Assembly (NCBI GenBank): GCA_023511535.1 | Contig: JAIMBK010000018.1 | Span: 1 to 44,978, forward strand | Reading direction: 5' to 3' | DNA: 44,978 bases | Origin: Armatimonadota bacterium | GTDB lineage: Bacteria; Bacillota; Desulfotomaculia; Desulfotomaculales; Nap2-2B | Shown: one piece after another, positions 1 through 8,979 of the stretch | Layout of the letters: each line of letters starts with the position of its first letter | Numbering within the stretch: the stretch's first letter is position 1 | The notes under the pieces: generated by a model | Seen by the model: the letters and a program-made list of their open reading frames with translations, nothing else | What the model was told of the DNA's origin: nothing | The model's database searches: none | Position numbers and translations under genes: made by a program

Positions 1-689
1 GTGATGAGGCGCAACGGGTACCGGTTCTTGGCAGTGTATAAGGTGGCGCCCATGTCTCTGAGCGTGCCTGTTTGGATAACCAGTTTTTCTAAAGAGCCAT
101 TGTAGAACCTGTTAAAGATGTAGGCATTCCTTTTCAGGCGGATGACGTACCCAAACTTAAGGCTTTTGGCCTGCTCAAACAAGGGAATTTTGCCAAAGCC
201 CCGGTCGGCCAGGATCACTATTTCTATACCGCTTGGAACAATGGTCCGGAAGTCCTTAAGCAAGTCCATTTCGATTTTTGTCTGGTTATCCTTTAAGGTG
301 TTTTTATCGGCGGTCCGCCACAACACCGGAATCGCCCTGCCGCCGGCAATAACTGCCAACACAAGCGTTTGATGCCTGTCGTCGTGCAGGTCTGTCCAGT
401 CCATCGCAATAAGCAGCCTCGAGGTAGCGGGCAAGCGGCTGATCAGCATTGCAAACAAAGCGCCGGCCATACTGAGAATATTGATTCTTTCGTTTCCCAA
501 AAACCTGTCCACGCGCTTGATGTTATGTTTGGGCTTTACAAGATTCTTCATGGCCCGGCCGATGGCAGCGATACTAATGTTCTTGGTATCAAATAAACCA
601 AAAACGAGGGCGGCTAAAGTTTTAACTTGGGACTTGCGAATTCCCTCCATTTGTGATACAAGGAAGGTAGTGAACGCTTCAAGAGTCAC
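1..689 (-). CDS. IS4-like DDE transposase (3' part lies outside the window)
   Basis: On the minus strand a frame stays open from about 716 to the window edge. It encodes a DDE transposase that moves an insertion sequence. Visible are a first catalytic Asp in MDWTDLHDD (near 390-410), followed by the hydrophobic strand LVLAVIAGG, and a second catalytic Asp in ILADRGFGKIPLF (near 190-215). The part with the third acidic residue is off the left edge. I chose GTG at 689 because an AGGAGAGGAGG ribosome site lies about 10 nt upstream; the protein then begins VTLEAFTTFLVSQMEG. Assignment to the IS4 superfamily rests on these motifs only. The element has landed in the 5' part of the neighbouring oxidoreductase gene. 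Confidence 0.8.
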   Translation of the reverse strand, partial: MTLEAFTTFLVSQMEGIRKSQVKTLAALVFGLFDTKNISIAAIGRAMKNLVKPKHNIKRVDRFLGNERINILSMAGALFAMLISRLPATSRLLIAMDWTDLHDDRHQTLVLAVIAGGRAIPVLWRTADKNTLKDNQTKIEMDLLKDFRTIVPSGIEIVILADRGFGKIPLFEQAKSLKFGYVIRLKRNAYIFNRFYNGSLEKLVIQTGTLRDMGATLYTAKNRYPLRLI

Positions 690-831
690 CTTTGAGCGGG
701 CCTCCTCTCCTGTTGTATTTCGTTCAAATGGAGTAATTCGAGGCTCGCTCTTAATTTTCCTTTAAAATAGAGATATTTTTACTTAAAAGGTACCATGTAA
801 CATTTATTTACAAATCTGGAAGTGGGGATCC
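690..831. other. terminal part of the insertion sequence and its junction with AOR
   Basis: This is an AT-rich stretch between the transposase start and the first codons recognisable as AOR (from about 838). It should hold the right terminal inverted repeat of the insertion sequence, but only one end is in the window, so the repeat and any target duplication cannot be defined. Near 829-849 the reading changes from unrelated sequence to S-A-G-E-N, which is typical AOR, so the boundary lies close to 825-835. Confidence 0.5.
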
Positions 832-2142
832 CTCAGCGCTGGCGAGAACATGGTCCGGGTGGCCTGCGTGGAAAACAACTACTGGCGGTCTGCCGGGCGC
901 GGGGGCTTAGGCGCGGTGTTGGGCAGCAAAAACGTCAAGGCCGTTGTTTTTCACGGCCGGACGCCCACCGTGGTTGACGACGAAACAGCACTGAAAACAT
1001 TCATTACCCGCCTTTTATCGATCAGCAAAGACCTTCCTGCCGTCAAAAATTACCGCAAATACGGCACCCCCCAGATGGTCGCCCTGCTGAACACAGCGCA
1101 GGCCTTCCCCACCCGCTACTGGTCGCGGGGCGTCCTCGAAGGCTGGGAAAAAATTAGCGGAGAAGCCCTGATTACCCACCCCAACCTGGAAGTAAAGGTC
1201 AGATCGTGTCCGAACTGCTTTTTAGCCTGCGGAAAACTGACTACCATCAAAGCGGGGCCCCACGCGGGATTGACCGTCGAAGGCCCGGAATACGAAACCA
1301 TTTACTCCTTCGGCGGGCTTTGCTGTATCGACCGGCTCGAAGAGATTGTCCATTTAAACGATCTCTGCGACCGCCTGGGCATGGACACCATTTCCGCCGG
1401 CAACCTGGTGGCCCTGGCCATGGAAGCCCGGGAAAGGGGACTGGCGCCGCAATTTCCCGCTTACGGCGACGCCGCCGGAGCAGCCCGCCTCCTGGAAGAG
1501 ATGGCCTTCCGGAGAGGTCCCGGGGCGGTTCTGGCCGACGGCATCGTCCGGGCGGCCCGGGCCCTGGGCTTAGAAGACGTCGCCGTTCACGTGAAGGGGT
1601 TGGAACCGGCGGGCTACGACCCTCGTGTCTTAAAAGGAATGGGCCTGGGGTACGCCACTTCCGCGCGCGGCGCCTGCCACCTGCGGGCCACCTTCTACAA
1701 GCCCGAATTGGCGGGGATAATCCCGCCTGACGCCGTCGAAGGCAAGGCCGCCCTTTACATCGAACTCGAAGACCGCCTGACCATCTTCAACACCCTCATC
1801 AACTGCGTCTTTTACCGGGACATGCTCCAGTGGCCGGAACTGCAGACCCTGATCAAGGCCGTCACCGGGTGGGATTATTCCGTGGCGGAACTGCGCCGGA
1901 CGGCCAACGAAATAATCACCCTCACCCATCTCTTCAACCTGCGCGCGGGTCTCGGCCGGGAAAGCGACGCCCTGCCCCGGCGGCTGCATCAAGAGCCCCT
2001 GCCGGAAAGCGGAGCTTCTCTCACCGAAGCCGAACTGGCGCATATGCTGCAGGAATATTACGCCCTGAGAGGATGGAATGAAGAAGGCAGGCTGGAAGAA
2101 AATCAAAATAAAGACAATAGAGGGGGGTGGCAAGGGATTTAA
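832..2142 (+). pseudogene. aldehyde:ferredoxin oxidoreductase, 5'-truncated
   Basis: AOR-family enzymes are cytosolic tungstopterin iron-sulfur enzymes that oxidise aldehydes to acids with ferredoxin, often the 2-oxo-acid-derived aldehydes of amino-acid fermentation. The remnant (about 435 codons, where about 600 is usual) begins with SAGENMVRVAC and AGRGGLGAVLGSKN, the end of the N-terminal pterin domain. It retains the 4Fe-4S ligands CPNCFLAC (CxxCxxxC) and the distal Cys in TLINCVFYRDML. Roughly the first 180 residues, most of the cofactor-binding domain, are missing at the insertion junction. An ATG at 850 could start a shorter product, but I see no ribosome site for it and it would not bind the cofactor. 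The 3' part is intact and close in composition to its neighbours, so the disruption looks recent. Confidence 0.85.
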
Positions 2143-2169
2143 GATTTATCATTCCAGAACGGGTTTTGG

Positions 2170-2251
2170 TGGTCATTATCTGATTCCTGAAATCCAACCT
2201 GAATTTTAAAGTCATGATGACTCCGCCTCAGGTTGAAACTTGTGATGACCA
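2170..2251. repeat. three nested inverted repeats after AOR
   Basis: Three pairs of arms lie inside one another: TGGTCAT (2170-2176) with ATGACCA (2245-2251), CAACCTGA (2195-2202) with TCAGGTTG (2228-2235), and AGTCAT (2210-2215) with ATGACT (2217-2222). The stretch could fold as one long interrupted hairpin just after the AOR stop codon. There is no T-run after it, so a simple terminator is unlikely. Confidence 0.6.
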
Positions 2252-2271
2252 GGAAGAAGACACCACCAGCT

Positions 2272-2302
2272 CCCCATTCCTGATTCCTAATTCTTAATTC
2301 TG
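2272..2302. repeat. degenerate oligonucleotide repeat, CTGATTCCTAATT type
   Basis: CCATTCCTGATTCCTAATT is followed by CTTAATTCTGA, directly before the livJ ribosome site. It belongs to the same low-complexity family as 12773-12835, 17161-17192 and 20962-20998. Confidence 0.6.
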
Positions 2303-2318
2303 AAGGAGGTATCTAAAG

Positions 2319-3605
2319 TTGTTGAAAAAACCGCCATTAATTAAAATCAGTTTGATCACCGCCATCGTCTTTGTCCTGACCGCCGTCCTGGCCGGCTGCG
2401 GGGCGGGCGCGAAAGGCCAAAAAGAAGCGGGGGAAGCACGCGATTATTTCAAAGTCGGCGTCATCACTTCTTTGTCCGGCCCCGAAGTTTACGGCGGCAA
2501 CGTCACCCGCCGCGGCTACGACCTTTGGGCGGAAACCGTCAACGCCAAGGGCGGCATCAAAATTGGCGATAAAAGCTACCAGGTGAAGCTGGTTTACGCC
2601 GACGACCAGAGCGACCCCACCGCGGGGGCGGATGCCGTCCAGCGCATGATTACCTCGGAAAAGGTAGATTTCATTTTAGGCCCCTACACCAGCGGGGTAA
2701 CCATGGCGGTAGCACCGATCCTGGAAAAATACAAGATCCCGATGATCACCGGCTCGGCTGAATCGCCCCTGATCTGGAAACAAAAGTTTAAATATACCTT
2801 CGGAACCATTCCGGCCGTCGACCTTACGGGCAGCTCCCCGATCAGCACCCTGGCCAAAGATGTTCAGCCGGCGCCCAAGTCAATTGCCATCATCGGCGTC
2901 AACGACCCCTTCTCCAAGGCCGTTGCGGACGCGTTTAAAGCTGCCGCCGAAAAAGAAGGCATTCAAGTTGTCAAGTACGACATCGTGCCGGCGGGCACGG
3001 ACTTCACCCCGTTAATCAGCGCCATTAAAGGGCTCGCCCCCGACATTCTGGCCGTCGGCGGCCACGAAAAAGAACACATGGAAGTAGTTAAGGCCTGTAA
3101 ATCCCTGGGTTTTATGCCGAAAGTCTTCCTCATGCATTACGGAATCACTACGCCCGACTTTATCAAAAACCTGGGTAAAGATTCCGACTTTGTAATGGGG
3201 GCAGCCGTCTGGACGCCCGACGTCAATTACAAAGACGAACTTTTCGGCTCCACCAAAGATTATGTCCAGCTTTCCAAAAATCGCTGGGGAAGCACGCCTG
3301 ATTATACGGAAGCAGCCTGTTCGGCCACCGGCGAAATATTCGCCGCCGCCCTGGCGAAGATCGGCGCTACCCCGCCCCTCTCCGAGGAAGAAAGGGATAA
3401 GCTGGTCCAGGCTCTGGAAGAAATCCAGGTCGACACTTTCTACGGACCCATTAAGTTTGCCACGGAAGGCAACTGGTACCATAACAACACGGGCTTAAAG
3501 CCGCTGACTATTCAGCTGATGAACGGCGAACAGGTCATCGTTGGCCCGAAGGACGTCAGGGCAAAGGACCCCGTTTACCCGGTGCCGCCCCTTAGCGCCC
3601 GGTAA
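2319..3605 (+). CDS. livJ: branched-chain amino-acid ABC transporter, substrate-binding lipoprotein
   Basis: This is the extracellular solute-binding component of a LIV-type importer (type I periplasmic-binding fold), 428 aa. The N-terminus has two Lys, a hydrophobic stretch and a lipobox LAGC near residues 24-27, so it should be lipid-anchored on the outer face of the membrane. The mature part starts FKVGVITSLSGPEVYGGN, the usual first strand and ligand loop, and continues with ADDQSDPTAGADAVQRMI, a hallmark of the family. The TTG start at 2319 follows AAGGAGGT (2303-2310) with an 8-nt gap. It heads the liv operon, with a hairpin and about 110 nt before livH. The ligand cannot be read from sequence; leucine, isoleucine or valine is the default, but amides and aromatic amino acids are also carried by this family. 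Confidence 0.9.
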   Translation: MLKKPPLIKISLITAIVFVLTAVLAGCGAGAKGQKEAGEARDYFKVGVITSLSGPEVYGGNVTRRGYDLWAETVNAKGGIKIGDKSYQVKLVYADDQSDPTAGADAVQRMITSEKVDFILGPYTSGVTMAVAPILEKYKIPMITGSAESPLIWKQKFKYTFGTIPAVDLTGSSPISTLAKDVQPAPKSIAIIGVNDPFSKAVADAFKAAAEKEGIQVVKYDIVPAGTDFTPLISAIKGLAPDILAVGGHEKEHMEVVKACKSLGFMPKVFLMHYGITTPDFIKNLGKDSDFVMGAAVWTPDVNYKDELFGSTKDYVQLSKNRWGSTPDYTEAACSATGEIFAAALAKIGATPPLSEEERDKLVQALEEIQVDTFYGPIKFATEGNWYHNNTGLKPLTIQLMNGEQVIVGPKDVRAKDPVYPVPPLSAR

Positions 3606-3656
3606 CGGCCGGAATGTTCAACCCCCCTTAATTAAAAAGAAGGCTGGTTTTCTTTT

Positions 3657-3690
3657 GGGGAAACCGGCACGTAATTCCGCCGGTTTCCCC
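3657..3690 (+). other. intercistronic hairpin between livJ and livH
   Basis: A perfect 12-bp stem, GGGGAAACCGGC (3657-3668) with GCCGGTTTCCCC (3679-3690), has a 10-nt loop. No T-run follows, so it is more likely an mRNA-stabilising or partial-termination structure that raises binding-protein expression over the permeases. That role is inferred from other ABC operons. Confidence 0.6.
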
Positions 3691-3717
3691 AAAAACCGGA
3701 AAGAAAGGTGTCGCAAG

Positions 3718-4590
3718 ATGGATTTATTTGTTCAGACTTTGGTCAACGGGATTTTAATCGGCGGGATCTTTATCACCATTGCCGTAGGTTTTTCCCTTGC
3801 CTTCGGCGTGATGGACATCATCGACTTTGCCGTGGGTGAATGGGTCATGCTGGGAGCGTTTACCGCCTTCTGGTTCAATCATTTCTTGCACATTGACCCC
3901 CTGCTTCTCCTCCCCCTGGTAATATTGCTTTTTGGACTGATTGGTTACCTGTTTCAACCCGTCCTGCAAAAAGTGATCAATATCAAGCACCGCAGCGCGG
4001 CGCTCATGGCGCTGGCTTTCACTTTCGGCCTGTCCACCTTTTTCCGGGGCTCGGCGCTGACTCTGTGGGGCTTTAACAACCGCAACCTGGTGACCTTTCT
4101 ATCGGAAAAGAGCGTGACGATCTTTGGCGTCACTTTACCCGCCCTGCGCGTCGGCGCTACCCTGTTTGCCCTGATCGTCACCGTGTTATTCATGGTTTTC
4201 CTGTATAAAACCAAAACCGGCATGGCCATCCGCGCCGCCGCTGAAAACAGGGCGGTCGCCGGCCTGATGGGTATTGATTCCCATCGCCTGGCGCGACTGG
4301 TTTACGCTCTTTATGCCGGCCTTACCGGTATGTCCGGAATCTTTATCGGCTCCATTTTTTCCGTTTTTCCCGAAATGGGCGTGCGCTATACCGCCTTTGC
4401 CTTTTTCGTCGTTGTCGCCGGCGGGTTGGGGTCTTTTTCCGGGGCAATCGCCGCCGGCTTGCTGCTGGGCATGATCGCCAGTTTCGTTACCGTCTATCTG
4501 GGCGGAGCCTACGTTTTTCTCATTCTTTTCTTTGTGTTGTACCTGATCCTGCTTTTCTTTCCTAAAGGCATTCTCGGCAAAGGCTGGTGA
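3718..4590 (+). CDS. livH: branched-chain amino-acid ABC transporter, permease LivH
   Basis: This 290-aa membrane permease is one of the two transmembrane subunits of the LIV importer. It starts with LVNGILIGGIFITIAVGFSL and continues with an alternation of hydrophobic helices. The cytoplasmic loop MAIRAAAENRAVAGLMGID is the LivH EAA-type contact with the ATPases. I start it at ATG 3718, after AGAAAGGTG, because the family begins here; the open frame reaches upstream to 3541 but that part overlaps the end of livJ and is not LivH-like. The stop codon overlaps a possible GTG start of livM. Confidence 0.9.
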   Translation: MDLFVQTLVNGILIGGIFITIAVGFSLAFGVMDIIDFAVGEWVMLGAFTAFWFNHFLHIDPLLLLPLVILLFGLIGYLFQPVLQKVINIKHRSAALMALAFTFGLSTFFRGSALTLWGFNNRNLVTFLSEKSVTIFGVTLPALRVGATLFALIVTVLFMVFLYKTKTGMAIRAAAENRAVAGLMGIDSHRLARLVYALYAGLTGMSGIFIGSIFSVFPEMGVRYTAFAFFVVVAGGLGSFSGAIAAGLLLGMIASFVTVYLGGAYVFLILFFVLYLILLFFPKGILGKGW

Positions 4591-4604
4591 AAGGAGAGAT
4601 TCGT

Positions 4605-5609
4605 TTGCAATTAAAATTTAATCGCGGTCCACAGCTGGTTTTGCTTTTTTGTTTTTTTCTTGTTTTATGTCTGGTCCCGTTTTTTATCTCTTCCTTCTGG
4701 CTGCGCATTGCCACCGGCGTTTTTATGTGGATCGGCCTGGCTTTAAGCTGGAACATGATCGGTGGGTACATGGGTTACATCAGCTTCGGACACGGAGCAT
4801 TTTTCGGGGTTGGGGCATATATCACCGGCCTTTTGATGTCCCACCTGAACGTGCCCTTTTTCCCCGCCATGCTCGCCGCCGGTCTTTTTACCTATCTGTT
4901 CGCCGCCTTGATCGGCTACCCGACCCTAAGGCTCAGCGGGGCTTATTTTGCCATCGGCACCTGGGCCTTTGCGGAAATGATGCGCCAACTGGTGCTGGTC
5001 TTGAAGGTGACCGGCGGACCCTATGGATTAAGATTACCCGCCTTTCTCAACGAAACCTTTTTTTACTTTCTCATGCTCGGGCTAGCCCTGCTGGTCTTTC
5101 TCTTCTCCTATCTTGTTTTTGAAAAAAGCAACTTCGGTTTAAAAGTAAAGGCAGTGCGGGAAGAAGAAACCGCCGCGCAGACTTTGGGTCTGGACACCGT
5201 CTGGATAAAAATTCAGGTTTTTGCCTTAAGTGCCCTGTTTCCGGGAATAATCGGGGGTGCCTACGCCTACTGGATCACCTATATTCATCCGGACAGCGTT
5301 TTGGGGCCGCTGATTGCCGATCAAATGGTCATCATGGTGCTGCTGGGTGGAATCGGCACCCTTCTCGGCCCGACCATCGGCGCTATTGTACTGTATATAG
5401 GAAACAGAATTCTGTGGGTCGCCTGGGGCGACAGCTCTGTCTACCTGGTTATTCTGGGGGTCGCCATCTGCCTGGTCATCCTCTTCTTGCCGGAGGGGTT
5501 AATCAGCCTGGGGCGCGCCAAAAAATTCCGTCCGGGCGGGCGGCACTTCGGACGCGCACCCGCCGGAGAAATTGCCCGAAACAAAGCGCGAGCACAAGGA
5601 GGCTCCTGA
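4605..5609 (+). CDS. livM: branched-chain amino-acid ABC transporter, permease LivM
   Basis: This is the second transmembrane subunit, about 334 aa. Family signatures include ALSWNMIGGYMGYISFGHGA near the N-terminus, TLRLSGAYFAIGTWAFAEM, the loop VRANE-like VREEETAAQTLGLD that contacts the ATPase, and GGIGTLLGPTIGA near the C-terminus. I prefer TTG at 4605, because AAGGAGAG (4591-4598) lies right before it. GTG at 4587, overlapping the livH stop, is in the same frame and also possible. The C-terminal tail after PEGLISLG is basic and low in complexity. Confidence 0.9.
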   Translation: MQLKFNRGPQLVLLFCFFLVLCLVPFFISSFWLRIATGVFMWIGLALSWNMIGGYMGYISFGHGAFFGVGAYITGLLMSHLNVPFFPAMLAAGLFTYLFAALIGYPTLRLSGAYFAIGTWAFAEMMRQLVLVLKVTGGPYGLRLPAFLNETFFYFLMLGLALLVFLFSYLVFEKSNFGLKVKAVREEETAAQTLGLDTVWIKIQVFALSALFPGIIGGAYAYWITYIHPDSVLGPLIADQMVIMVLLGGIGTLLGPTIGAIVLYIGNRILWVAWGDSSVYLVILGVAICLVILFLPEGLISLGRAKKFRPGGRHFGRAPAGEIARNKARAQGGS

Positions 5610-5611
5610 CG

Positions 5612-6373
5612 ATGGAGTTAATGATGGAAATCAGGGCCTTGAACCTTTCCTTCGGGGGTTTAAGAGCCGTTTCCAATTTTCACCTGAAGGTGGAACCCGG
5701 CAGGATCTACGGCATAATCGGTCCCAACGGAGCCGGAAAAACCACTCTCTTTAACCTGATTACGGGCCTGTACCGGCCGGACAGCGGGGAAATCTTTTTC
5801 CAGGGCGTCAGCCTGGCAGGCAAAAAACCGTACGAAATTTCCCGCCTGGGGATCGCCCGGACGTTTCAAAACCTGCGTTTATTTAACGATCTTACGGTCG
5901 TCGAAAATATCCAGGTGGGCCAGCTGCAGCACCAAAGCCAGGGTTTCCGGCGGGGACTCTTTAAAATAAGAACAAACAACGGCCTGGGTGAAAAAATAAA
6001 CACTTTATTAGATCTTTTCGGCCTTGGCGGCCGCGCAGGCGAAAAGGCCGGCAACCTGCCCTACGGGATGCAGAGAAAACTGGAAATTGCCCGCGCCCTG
6101 GCCACCAACCCAAAACTTCTGCTGCTGGACGAACCCGCCGCCGGGATGAACCCTCGGGAAGTACTCAATCTGGCCGGCCTGATCCGGGAAATAAAAACCA
6201 GGTTCGGACTTACCATCATTTTAATCGAACACCAGATGCGCCTGGTTGAAGAGCTTTGCGATTTCATTACGGTGATGAATTTCGGCGAAATCATCGCGGA
6301 AGGGAAACCGCCGGAAGTGCAAAGCAATCCGGTAGTGATCAAAGCTTACCTGGGCGAAGAGGAGGTGGATTGA
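5612..6373 (+). CDS. livG: branched-chain amino-acid ABC transporter, ATPase LivG
   Basis: This cytoplasmic ATP-binding subunit (253 aa) powers the importer. Visible are Walker A GPNGAGKTT, the Q-loop region ARTFQNLRLF, the LivG form of the ABC signature (LPYGMQRKLEIARAL in place of LSGGQ), Walker B LLLLDEPAAGMNP and the switch His in LIEHQM. ATG 5612 lies 2 nt after the livM stop and is preceded by AAGGAGG. The open frame extends upstream, but that part is the livM sequence in another frame. Confidence 0.92.
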   Translation: MELMMEIRALNLSFGGLRAVSNFHLKVEPGRIYGIIGPNGAGKTTLFNLITGLYRPDSGEIFFQGVSLAGKKPYEISRLGIARTFQNLRLFNDLTVVENIQVGQLQHQSQGFRRGLFKIRTNNGLGEKINTLLDLFGLGGRAGEKAGNLPYGMQRKLEIARALATNPKLLLLDEPAAGMNPREVLNLAGLIREIKTRFGLTIILIEHQMRLVEELCDFITVMNFGEIIAEGKPPEVQSNPVVIKAYLGEEEVD

Positions 6374-7087
6374 TTGAACAGGGCAATCGCCGTGGAAAAC
6401 CTGGAGGTGGCTTATGGCGGCATCAAGGCGTTGCAGGGTATTTCCTTTACCGTGGCCGAAGGAGAAATTGTAACCCTGATCGGCGCCAACGGCGCCGGCA
6501 AATCCAGCACCTTGAGGGCAATTTCCGGAATGGTGCGTCCTCAGGCCGGCCGGATCTGGTTTAAGGGCCTGGAGATCACCCGCCTCCCTTCCTACCTGAT
6601 CGCCCGGCAGGGCATGTCCCACGTGCCGGAAGGGCGCGGCATCTTCGCCAAGCTATCGGTCGAAGAAAACCTTTTGGTGGCCACCTGCACCCGCAAAAAC
6701 AACGGGATCAAAAACGACCTCCAGCGGGTTTTCAATTTGTTTCCCCGCCTCGCCGAACGAAAAAAACAGATCGCGGCCAGCCTTTCGGGAGGAGAGCAGC
6801 AAATGCTGGCCATCGGCAGGGCCCTGATGACCGGAGCCGACACCCTGCTTTTGGATGAGCCTTCCATGGGTCTTGCCCCCGTGGTCGTCCGGGAAATCTT
6901 CAAAGTGCTCCGGGAGATCAATCAGTTGGGGAAAACCATTTTACTGGTGGAACAAAACGCCATGATGGCCCTGCGCACCGCCCACCGCGCCTACATCCTG
7001 GAAACGGGGCGAATTGTGAAAAGCGGTAAAGCAAGCGATCTCCTGGCTGATCCGGAAGTTAAAAAAGCCTATTTAGGCGGCCGTTAG
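6374..7087 (+). CDS. livF: branched-chain amino-acid ABC transporter, ATPase LivF
   Basis: This is the second ATPase of the importer, 237 aa, acting as a heterodimer with LivG. Walker A GANGAGKSS, signature LSGGEQQMLAIGRALM, Walker B TLLLDEPSMGLAP and the switch His position occupied by VEQNAMMAL (Q, as usual in LivF) are all present. TTG 6374 begins at the base after the livG stop, and GGAGGTGG (6361-6368) serves as ribosome site. It is the last gene of the liv operon. Confidence 0.92.
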   Translation: MNRAIAVENLEVAYGGIKALQGISFTVAEGEIVTLIGANGAGKSSTLRAISGMVRPQAGRIWFKGLEITRLPSYLIARQGMSHVPEGRGIFAKLSVEENLLVATCTRKNNGIKNDLQRVFNLFPRLAERKKQIAASLSGGEQQMLAIGRALMTGADTLLLDEPSMGLAPVVVREIFKVLREINQLGKTILLVEQNAMMALRTAHRAYILETGRIVKSGKASDLLADPEVKKAYLGGR

Positions 7088-7161
7088 CAAACGCCGGGAG
7101 AAAATAAAGAGTGCATCGCTCCCCGGTTTGATATGTTATAATATGCTGCGAGGTGGGCCAG

Positions 7162-8919
7162 TTGTTGGGGGAAAAAATATGCGACTCGCTGCCGGTAGGA
7201 ATAATTGTCTTCAACAAAAAAAACGAGGTAGTGGCAATTAACAAGTCTGCTGCCAATCTTTTGGAAATCGATCCTTCAAAACATAATGAAGGTGGGTTTT
7301 TACCGTTAATTAAGCAGACCTCCCTTGCTGATTATCTTTTTCGGGAAGACAAGGCCGGTCTTTACAGGATCGGTCTGGGCGGAAAAACCTTGGTCGGGCA
7401 AAAGGTAAAACTAAATCAAGACGAAATAAATATGATCTGCATTTTAATCGATATTTCCGATTGGGAGTTTTACTGGCGCGAATTAAACGAGCAAAAAGAA
7501 ATGATCAGTGAACTGGAAGATATATTTAACTCTTCCTACGACGAAATTTTCGTCATCGACGGCAACGGAGTTGCCAGGCGTATCAACAAGGTGGGGGAGA
7601 CTTATTACGGGGTGCCGGTGGAGGAAATGATCGGCAAAAACGTCATTGAACTGGAGAAGGAAGGGTACTTCACCCCCTCCGTCACCCGGCTGGTTTTCCA
7701 GGAAAGGAAACGGGTGACCATTACCCAGAAGACAAAGAGCGGGAAACATTTGATCGTCACCGGCAACCCGATCTTCAACGAAAACGGGGAAATCATCCGG
7801 GTGGTGGTCAACTCCCGGGACATTTCCGAGCTCTTAAACCTGCGCAAGCAGTTGGAAGACACCGAGCAGCTGGTGGAAAGCTACCGTCAGCAACTGCTGA
7901 AATTGAGCCGGGAAAAAATCCAGAGCCGCGAGGTCATTGCCCGGAGCCCCCAGATGAAACGGGTGCTGGAAATGGTGGACAAGGTCGCCCAGGTGGATTC
8001 GACGGTGTTGATCATGGGGGAATCGGGCGTCGGAAAAGGGGTCGTCGCCTCGCGGCTGCATAAACTGAGCAAACGGGCCGGCGGACCCTTTATCACGATT
8101 AACTGCGGCGCCATTCCGGAACAGCTTCTGGAATCGGAACTGTTCGGCTACGAGGGCGGGGCGTTCACCGGGGCGCGCAAGGAAGGCAAAAAAGGGCTTT
8201 TAGAACTCGCCAACGGCGGCACCGTCTTCCTCGACGAGATCACTGACCTCCCTTTGAGCCTGCAGGTTAAACTCCTCCAGGTGATCCAGGAGAAAAAGTT
8301 AATCCGGGTCGGGGGGAATAAATACATCGACGTGGACATCCGCTTCGTCGCCGCTACGAACCGGGACATCCAGCGGATGGTGGCGGAAGGGTCCTTCCGT
8401 GAAGACCTGTATTACCGCCTCAACGTGATCCCGATCATCATCCCGCCCCTGCGGTACCGCCAGGAGGATATCCCGGCGCTCATCGAGCACTTTTTGGGCC
8501 AGCTGAACGCCAGGTACGAAACGGGCAAGAAATTTTCTGCCGAGGCCCTGGAAATCTTGAAAAACTACCACTGGCCGGGCAACGTCCGGGAGCTGGAGAA
8601 CCTGGTGGAAAGGCTTTTGGTGACCACGGAGGGGAGCGAGATCGGCGTCGGCCACCTGCCGGAATACATCTTTGAAGGAAAAAGCCGCTCCCCCAACCGG
8701 GTTTACGTGCTGGATATCTGTCCCTTGAAAGATGCCATGGAGGAACTGGAAAAGCAGCTGGTTGCCATGGCCTACGCCCGCCTGAAAAACACCTACAGGG
8801 TCGCCGACGCGCTGGCTATCAACCAGTCCACGGTGGTCCGGAAAATTCAAAAGTACCAGCTGGCCTCCCCCCTCGACCGGCGACGGGGAAGGCGGACCAG
8901 AGATAAAAAGGAAGGTTGA
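7162..8919 (+). CDS. sigma-54-dependent transcriptional activator with two PAS domains
   Basis: This is a bacterial enhancer-binding protein of about 585 aa. An N-terminal PAS domain (about 1-100, VGIIVFNKKNEVVAINKSA) is followed by a second PAS domain (about 110-225, EIFVIDGNGVARRINKVGE) and a short coiled coil. The AAA+ domain (about 255-490) has Walker A GESGVGKGV, the sigma-54-contacting GAFTGA loop in EGGAFTGARKEGKKG, and Walker B NGGTVFLDEI. A FIS/TyrR-type helix-turn-helix (YRVADALAINQSTVVRKIQ) closes it. There is no receiver domain, so activity is probably set by a ligand or redox signal through PAS. TTG 7162 follows AGGTGG (7151-7156); GTG 7153 and TTG 7165 are alternatives. A TATAAT lies at 7137-7142, with no good -35. 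Its position suggests control of the AOR-liv region. Confidence 0.9.
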   Translation: MLGEKICDSLPVGIIVFNKKNEVVAINKSAANLLEIDPSKHNEGGFLPLIKQTSLADYLFREDKAGLYRIGLGGKTLVGQKVKLNQDEINMICILIDISDWEFYWRELNEQKEMISELEDIFNSSYDEIFVIDGNGVARRINKVGETYYGVPVEEMIGKNVIELEKEGYFTPSVTRLVFQERKRVTITQKTKSGKHLIVTGNPIFNENGEIIRVVVNSRDISELLNLRKQLEDTEQLVESYRQQLLKLSREKIQSREVIARSPQMKRVLEMVDKVAQVDSTVLIMGESGVGKGVVASRLHKLSKRAGGPFITINCGAIPEQLLESELFGYEGGAFTGARKEGKKGLLELANGGTVFLDEITDLPLSLQVKLLQVIQEKKLIRVGGNKYIDVDIRFVAATNRDIQRMVAEGSFREDLYYRLNVIPIIIPPLRYRQEDIPALIEHFLGQLNARYETGKKFSAEALEILKNYHWPGNVRELENLVERLLVTTEGSEIGVGHLPEYIFEGKSRSPNRVYVLDICPLKDAMEELEKQLVAMAYARLKNTYRVADALAINQSTVVRKIQKYQLASPLDRRRGRRTRDKKEG

Positions 8920-8945
8920 CAGGTATTTCTTTTTCCTTTTATAAT
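8916..8945 (+). promoter_or_regulatory. sigma-A promoter of the AbrB/RelE operon
   Basis: Perfect TTGACA (8916-8921) and TATAAT (8940-8945) boxes are separated by 18 nt. The -35 box overlaps the last codons of the upstream activator gene. Confidence 0.8.
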
Positions 8946-8979
8946 TACAGTAGGACAGAAACATTGCAAACGTTATTTA

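Noticed and set aside
142-765. three short plus-strand frames at the left edge
   Set aside because: Shadows of the transposase on the minus strand, which has the DDE motifs.
8299-8964. 221-codon minus-strand frame opposite the sigma-54 activator
   Set aside because: Antisense to Walker B and the helix-turn-helix region of a clear activator.
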